Source: Zopfochytrium polystomum
Taxonomy: Eukaryota > Chytridiomycota > Chytridiomycetes > Chytridiales > Chytridiaceae
Assembly (NCBI GenBank): GCA_025765615.1
Contig: JAIVFJ010000082.1
Span: 203,001 to 267,000 of the forward strand
Direction of reading: 5' to 3'
Length of the DNA: 64,000 nt
Below are positions 59,499 to 64,000 of the stretch, piece after piece (positions within the stretch are counted from its first letter, which is position 1; every line of letters begins with the position of its first letter). The position numbers and the translations under genes were made by a program. The notes under the pieces were generated by a model. It did not search any database and had not been told where the DNA came from. It saw only the letters and a program-made list of their open reading frames with translations.

Positions 59499-61447
59499 CA
59501 CAAGCACTCAACTTACTTTGGCAATCGATCCGTCGGCGACAGCTCCCCGCCGCCCCTCTTGCCCCGCGCCGACCCGGGCGTCGACGCCGCCGTCGCCGTG
59601 GACCCCGCCGACCGCGCAGACACCGCGACTTCCGTCATCCCGTCCGACTCTGGCTCCGTCCCGTTGCCGTGCCCGCCGTGCCCGCGCGCGGACGACCCCG
59701 CCGACGACGACGACGAGGAACGCAAGCCCGCCGCCGCCGCCGCGCCGTACGTGTCAACCACCAGGTGCGGGGGGCGACGTCCGCCGCCGTCGCTGCTGCC
59801 CCCGCCTACCCCCCCGCCGCCCGCCCCTGCCGCCGTCCTTGCCGGGACGCATCATCGGCGGCGCGTCGTTCGTGTGGACCAGCGGTTGCATTCCGGACGC
59901 GTAGGATGATGGGTGGTCTACGAGTCCTCCTTGAGGAAAGAATTTTGAAAGCGTTTTTGTTCAGACTAAGGAAAAGGAAAAAAACACTTTTTGGAAGGGA
60001 TTTGGCGCCACCAAACCTGATACGCCGTCGTATCCGTGGTGGAACGGAGACAGGACGTGACTGTGGACCTGGGATCCACCCCAGAATTCGTTCGGATGCT
60101 GGTAGTACTGTGTCGGAGGAGGTATTGTTGTGAACTGGTTGTGCATCTCCTGGTTGTCCTAACGGGTTGCATTTTTTTTTTTTTTTTTTTTGGTGAGTGG
60201 ACACCCAGTGAGTTGGGGTGGCAACAGAAAAAAAAAGAAAAACAAAACTTACAAAGTGCACCAGCTCATTTGGCAAATGACCTCTACCCCGCAAATCCAA
60301 TTCCGATGCGGGCATGTTTGCGTCGTAAAGCTGGTCGACATGCACGTTTGGCTGGGGAAGGGAGAGGGGGAAGGGACGGCGGCAATGACAATCGTAAACG
60401 GCAGTCTTGGCGAAACAAAACCGCGCCCCACCTCTTCTTGATAATCTTGCAGGTTGGTGTTTGCAGCCTCCTCGTTGGCGTCCGTGAAACCAGTGTCGTC
60501 GTCATCGTCCTTGTCCTGCAAGTTTTGAAACTAGGGTGCAGAGGGGGCGTTGGGGGAGAGGATGTTTACATTCCGCGGTGGCATTGAGAAATGACAAGTA
60601 AACGCAGCTACGCACGTCCGCGTTTCCTCTGCTCTCGTGGGGTTCGGTGTACTTGAAGGTGTTTGCGGTTGGTGGAACGTTGAGGCCATGGTGGAAGGGG
60701 ATCCGAATTTTTTGACAGGGGTTGTCAGGCTCCTTGGGGTCCACACAAGGCTCACCCGCCGGCACAATACCTCAGTGTACTTCAACAGGATTTTGTCCAT
60801 ATCAGAGCTCGCAAACTGGACGAGCTTGTTGTTGTGGTTGATGATGATCACCGCAACTTCGCAGTTGCACAGGACGCTCAGCTCGAACGCCTTCTTCATG
60901 AGCCCAAACTTGCGCTTGAGGAAGGTGACCTGACGTTCGATGAAGAGCCATTGAGGTCATGGAAAAGGAGCCGTTCGGGGTCAGAAAAGGAAAAGGGCAA
61001 TAAGGGGTAGTGCTGCTTCTCAAGAACTTGTGCCGTTGTTGTTGTCTTCTGCAAGGACGGGGGGAGGGGGAGTTGCGGCGCAGAAGTCCCAAAATAGAAC
61101 AGGCCCACATGGCAGCGCGGATCTCGGGGCGAAAGCGCGATCGAGATCGATCGAGCAAGACGTAAGCGCAGACCCATCTCCAAAACAACGAGGGGGACTT
61201 TACCGCACGAGGCGTGAGGCAAGGGGGGGAGCCTGAGCTGCCCGTTGCGTCGCTAGGTTCCACCGTTTCCCGCAGACAGGTGAGGCAGGTGGGAAAGGGG
61301 GTGGGGGTGCAGGAGGGGACATGCTGCTGGCGTTTCGCTGGTGGCCAAAGGCAGGCCCACGAAAGCAGGTTGCGGGAGAGGCGACTTACTCACCTGCCTG
61401 TTGCGCTCCTCGGTGATGGGCGCGATCTTGATCTTCTTGCGACCCAT
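59223..61447 (-). CDS. MEF2-type MADS-box transcription factor (Rlm1/Smp1-like)
   Basis: The start at 61447 gives [18 protein letters not shown], interrupted by an intron. It then continues [40 protein letters not shown] and [13 protein letters not shown], the MEF2-type MADS box. The next small exon adds [12 protein letters not shown], the start of the MEF2 extension. Further exons carry [57 protein letters not shown] and [19 protein letters not shown]. The C-terminus is a Gly/Ser-rich stretch ending with basic SRSKRAKSK (stop 59223). In fungi, MEF2-type MADS factors act downstream of the cell-wall-integrity MAP kinase; that role here is inferred from family. One frame break lies in the last large exon next to a seven-C run at 59809-59815. 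Confidence 0.9.
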
Positions 61448-62691
61448 GATGGAACGGCGCTATACGTTCGTCTATAAGTTTTCCAAAAAGGGAGAGCCGC
61501 TGCTGTGTTTTTTGTGCGAGATTGTTTGTGAGAGAAAGGGCGGGCTGAGAGGGAGAGTGTGAGGGAGAGTGTGTGCGTGTGCGTTGTAGGATTACGACAG
61601 AGGGCAAGGAGACGTGAAGAGGCGAGTGAGAGTGAGAGAGAGAGAGAGAAGAGAGAGAGAGGAGAGAGAGAGATAGAGAGAGAGAGAGAGATAGGAGAGA
61701 GAGAGAGACAGAGAGACAGAGAGAGAGAGAGATGGAAGAGAGTGGACAGACAGAGATAAAAGAGAAAGAGAAGGAGTGCTCTGTGTGCGTGAGTGTGGAA
61801 GGTATGCGCGTGAGTGAGCGCGTCCGTACGTGCGTGGGTTATGGTTGTGGGGGCAGTCGACTGGACAATTGCACGCAGATTGAATAGAGAGTGTGTGTAT
61901 GTAGGAGAGAGAGACAGGAGGCAGGGACAGAGACAGAGAGACAGGACAGCGAGCGGCAGCCGCGGCAGTCCAAAACTTTCGCGAAGGAAAGAGGAATGGA
62001 ATGGGGCTTCAGACAAGCAGCGAGTTGCGACACTCGGGCCCGCTCGGGTTCGAGCATAATAATACACAGGTGAGCCAACGGACTCCGACTATCGCTTTGG
62101 GGATGACTAGAAAAGCAAGTACCCTCCGCCCACGCCGGCTTTCTAACCCGGCAAAAAAAACAAGATGCATTTATTTCGCTGAAGCTTGCTTATATATTTG
62201 GACCCCATGGCTTACTCAAAAGCTGCGCCCGGATACTCCCACACACGCGCGCACCGCGCGGATGGATGGACGGACGGGCGTAGGCGGGCCATGATAGGCG
62301 GTCATGATAGATAGCTGTTGGCTTCAGTTTGGGGGACGTGTTTATTTTGGCCGAGGCGCGGTAGCAAAGCCTGCGATTTTTTCCGTTGTTGCGTTCTAGC
62401 TGTTGTCGTCGTTCCGCATATGTCGTGCAAACAGTCTCGAAAGCGAGCGACACGCAATAAATAGCGCTAACAGTAAGGAGACCCTGTTCTTGGAGCTGTG
62501 AACACAATATTTCTGCGCCGGAACGTTCTGCCTATCTATCTCCCTTACACCAAATCCATGGCTGTCTGGAGCATCGCGTGGGCATGTTTAGTGGTTATAG
62601 TAGTAGTCGGTTGCGAGCGCGTGGAGGATTGCTGTTGGTGAAAAGGAAGGGAAGCGTCCTCCGTTTTTCTCCCTTTCTTTCTCAGTGGAAA
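61448..62691. promoter_or_regulatory. Divergent intergenic region between MADS-box and CCDC47 genes, with (GA)n tract
   Basis: MADS leaves left and CCDC47 leaves right. An imperfect (GA)n/(CT)n tract covers about 61628-61735, directly upstream of the MADS start on its coding strand, with further GA-rich sequence to about 61950. No coding region is supported. Confidence 0.5.
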
Positions 62692-63913
62692 ATGCCGCCA
62701 TCTCGGACCGTCGCGCGGCGCCGAAGCCGGGTTACCCTCATCGTGCTGCTGGCCGTCCTCGCCGCCCTCGCCCTCTTTGCGGTCGTCGCTCGCGCCGCCG
62801 CCGCCGCCGACTCCGATGCCGCCGCCGCCGCCGCCGTCGGTCTCGAGGACGATGGCGACTACGACGACGACGGTGGGATTGCGTCAACCTGGACAGAGTG
62901 ACCCCCGCGACCAAAACTGCCCTCCCTCACGGTCCCCCCAAGCAGTCAAAGAATCAAAAAACTGACCCTCGAAACTTCTTACTCACAACAGACGATGTCG
63001 AGGAAGCCGACAAAAAGCCGTGGACCCCTCCGCCCAGCGCCCCAGCCACGTCCAACACGATGCGCTCCCTGACCCTCGCGGACATCACCTTCCAAGAGTT
63101 CCGCTACGATCTGCTCGCCGTCTCGGTCATCCTCGTCTACCTCGCGGTCCACCTGTACAGCAGGCGCAGTAACCTCAACGTCGCCACCTCCTGGCTGCAA
63201 AGGGTCATGCCCGTCCTCAATGCAAATTTCGCCCACGTCGGCGACGAGAAGAAGTTCAACCTCATCCGCGACGGGCCGCAAGATTATATCTTTTTCGCGA
63301 CCGGGCGGCGTTTTGTGCAGACCATGTATGGATACATCAAGGTATGCCTGTGCGAACCGAGGGAAGGGGAGGAGGCGCGTTGGGGGCTGTGGTTCGTTTT
63401 TGCGGAGGTCTGGCGAGGAGAGGCGGATGAGGAAAATATCGCCTGACCCCAAACCCGATCGATCCTGTCTTGTCACTCACCAAACACTTTCATACCCCCA
63501 CCAACCAGCTTTTCCTCCCACCTTCGACCCCCGCCGCACTTGCCATCTCGTACACAAACTCCACGCCGACCTACGACCGCGTCGTGGTGGACATGCAGCT
63601 CGACCCGAAACTCGACGGCCTCGTATTTGCGATCATGGACAAGAAGAAGGCATCCAAAATCACCAAGGGCCGGTACGACCTGACCGACTTTTCTATCCCG
63701 ACCAAGGCCAACCGGCGCCTCCCGCGCCACTACGTCCTCACCACGGACTGCCCAGAGTTTGCGACCGCCGTTTTGGAGGACGACGAGTTTGTTGCGGCCC
63801 TCTGGGAGTCTGTGGGACTCGCGGAAGGCGACGAGGCCCGAGGTTTCAAGGAGCCTCTGTTTGAGTCGAATCATTTTCAACCGATCAGTCGCTGAAGGAG
63901 ATTCCGGAAAAGT
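62692..63913 (+). CDS. CCDC47-like ER membrane protein (PAT complex), 3' end beyond window
   Basis: CCDC47 partners with Asterix in the PAT complex, which shields transmembrane helices during membrane-protein assembly at the translocon. Exon 1 from the ATG at 62692 (MPPSRTVARRRSRVTLIVLL) encodes a signal peptide and an acidic lumenal stretch. A phase-1 join (gtggga donor near 62872, acag acceptor near 62992) leads to VEEADKKPWTPPPS, TFQEFRYDLLAVSVILVYLA (membrane helix) and FNLIRDGPQDYIFFATGRRF. The next intron leads to LFLPPSTPAALAISYTNSTP, YDRVVVDMQLDPKLDGLVFA, GRYDLTDF and LPRHYVLTTDCPEFATAVLE, closely following the DUF1682 pattern. At 63874-63877 a T run is followed by an in-frame stop unless one T is added, which would read STDQSLKEIPEK into a donor at about 63913. 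The coiled-coil C-terminus lies outside the window. Confidence 0.82.
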
Positions 63914-64000
63914 AGGTTTCCCCTACTCTACTTTTGTTCTTTTTTTAGCCGTCGGTGGTCGAGGACAGCGCTCGACACTCTTTTTGTCTTGGCTCTCTCT

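Overview
This is a nuclear eukaryotic window, most likely from an early-diverging (chytrid or other zoosporic-type) fungus. Coding regions are GC-rich and broken by short GT-AG introns of about 50-130 nt, with a few longer ones. Gene content points to fungi: a velvet-domain factor, a fungal-type NUXM complex I subunit and a GID4/Vid24 protein. Beside these sit genes better known from animals and other opisthokonts: SCAP, an ATF6-like membrane-tethered bZIP, a DAGL-type lipase and CCDC47. The species cannot be named from the sequence alone. There is no bacterial, plasmid, phage or CRISPR signal.

Layout. 1-1160 (-): partial repeat-type protein. 1484-4126 (-): ATF6-like bZIP with a transmembrane segment. 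5352-6119 (+): LITAF-domain protein. 7787-11746 (+): velvet factor with a low-complexity insert. 12224-15241 (-): uridine kinase/UPRT, probably continuous with 15303-16967. 17645-22213 (-): sn1-specific diacylglycerol lipase. 22827-26157 (-): arrestin-like protein. 27676-30442 (+): Rai1/DXO decapping enzyme. 31480-33783 (+): poly(A)-binding protein. 34260-38650: AT-rich gene-poor block with a hAT-like MITE, a foldback and old diverged repeats. 38652-41160 (-): second Rai1/DXO paralogue. 41714-43008 (-): GID4. 44106-46350 (+): protein phosphatase 5. 46476-46887 (-): small acidic ORF. 47000-about 48000 (+): NUXM. 48512-53278 (+): SCAP. 54100-58320 (-): acidic, probably nuclear or nucleolar protein(s), model uncertain. 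59223-61447 (-): MEF2-type MADS-box factor. 62692 to the right edge (+): CCDC47/PAT-complex-like protein.

Themes. Two genes (ATF6-like bZIP and SCAP) belong to ER-to-Golgi regulated-proteolysis pathways, CCDC47 is an ER membrane-protein biogenesis factor, and DAGL and the arrestin act at membranes. Two cap-quality-control genes bracket the poly(A)-binding protein gene. Intergenic DNA and introns are crowded with (CT)n, (GT)n and poly(A/T) tracts. Several reading frames break by a single base, three of them at or next to mononucleotide runs, so some breaks may be sequence errors rather than biology. Exon joins below were derived by eye from splice-site phase and family homology.
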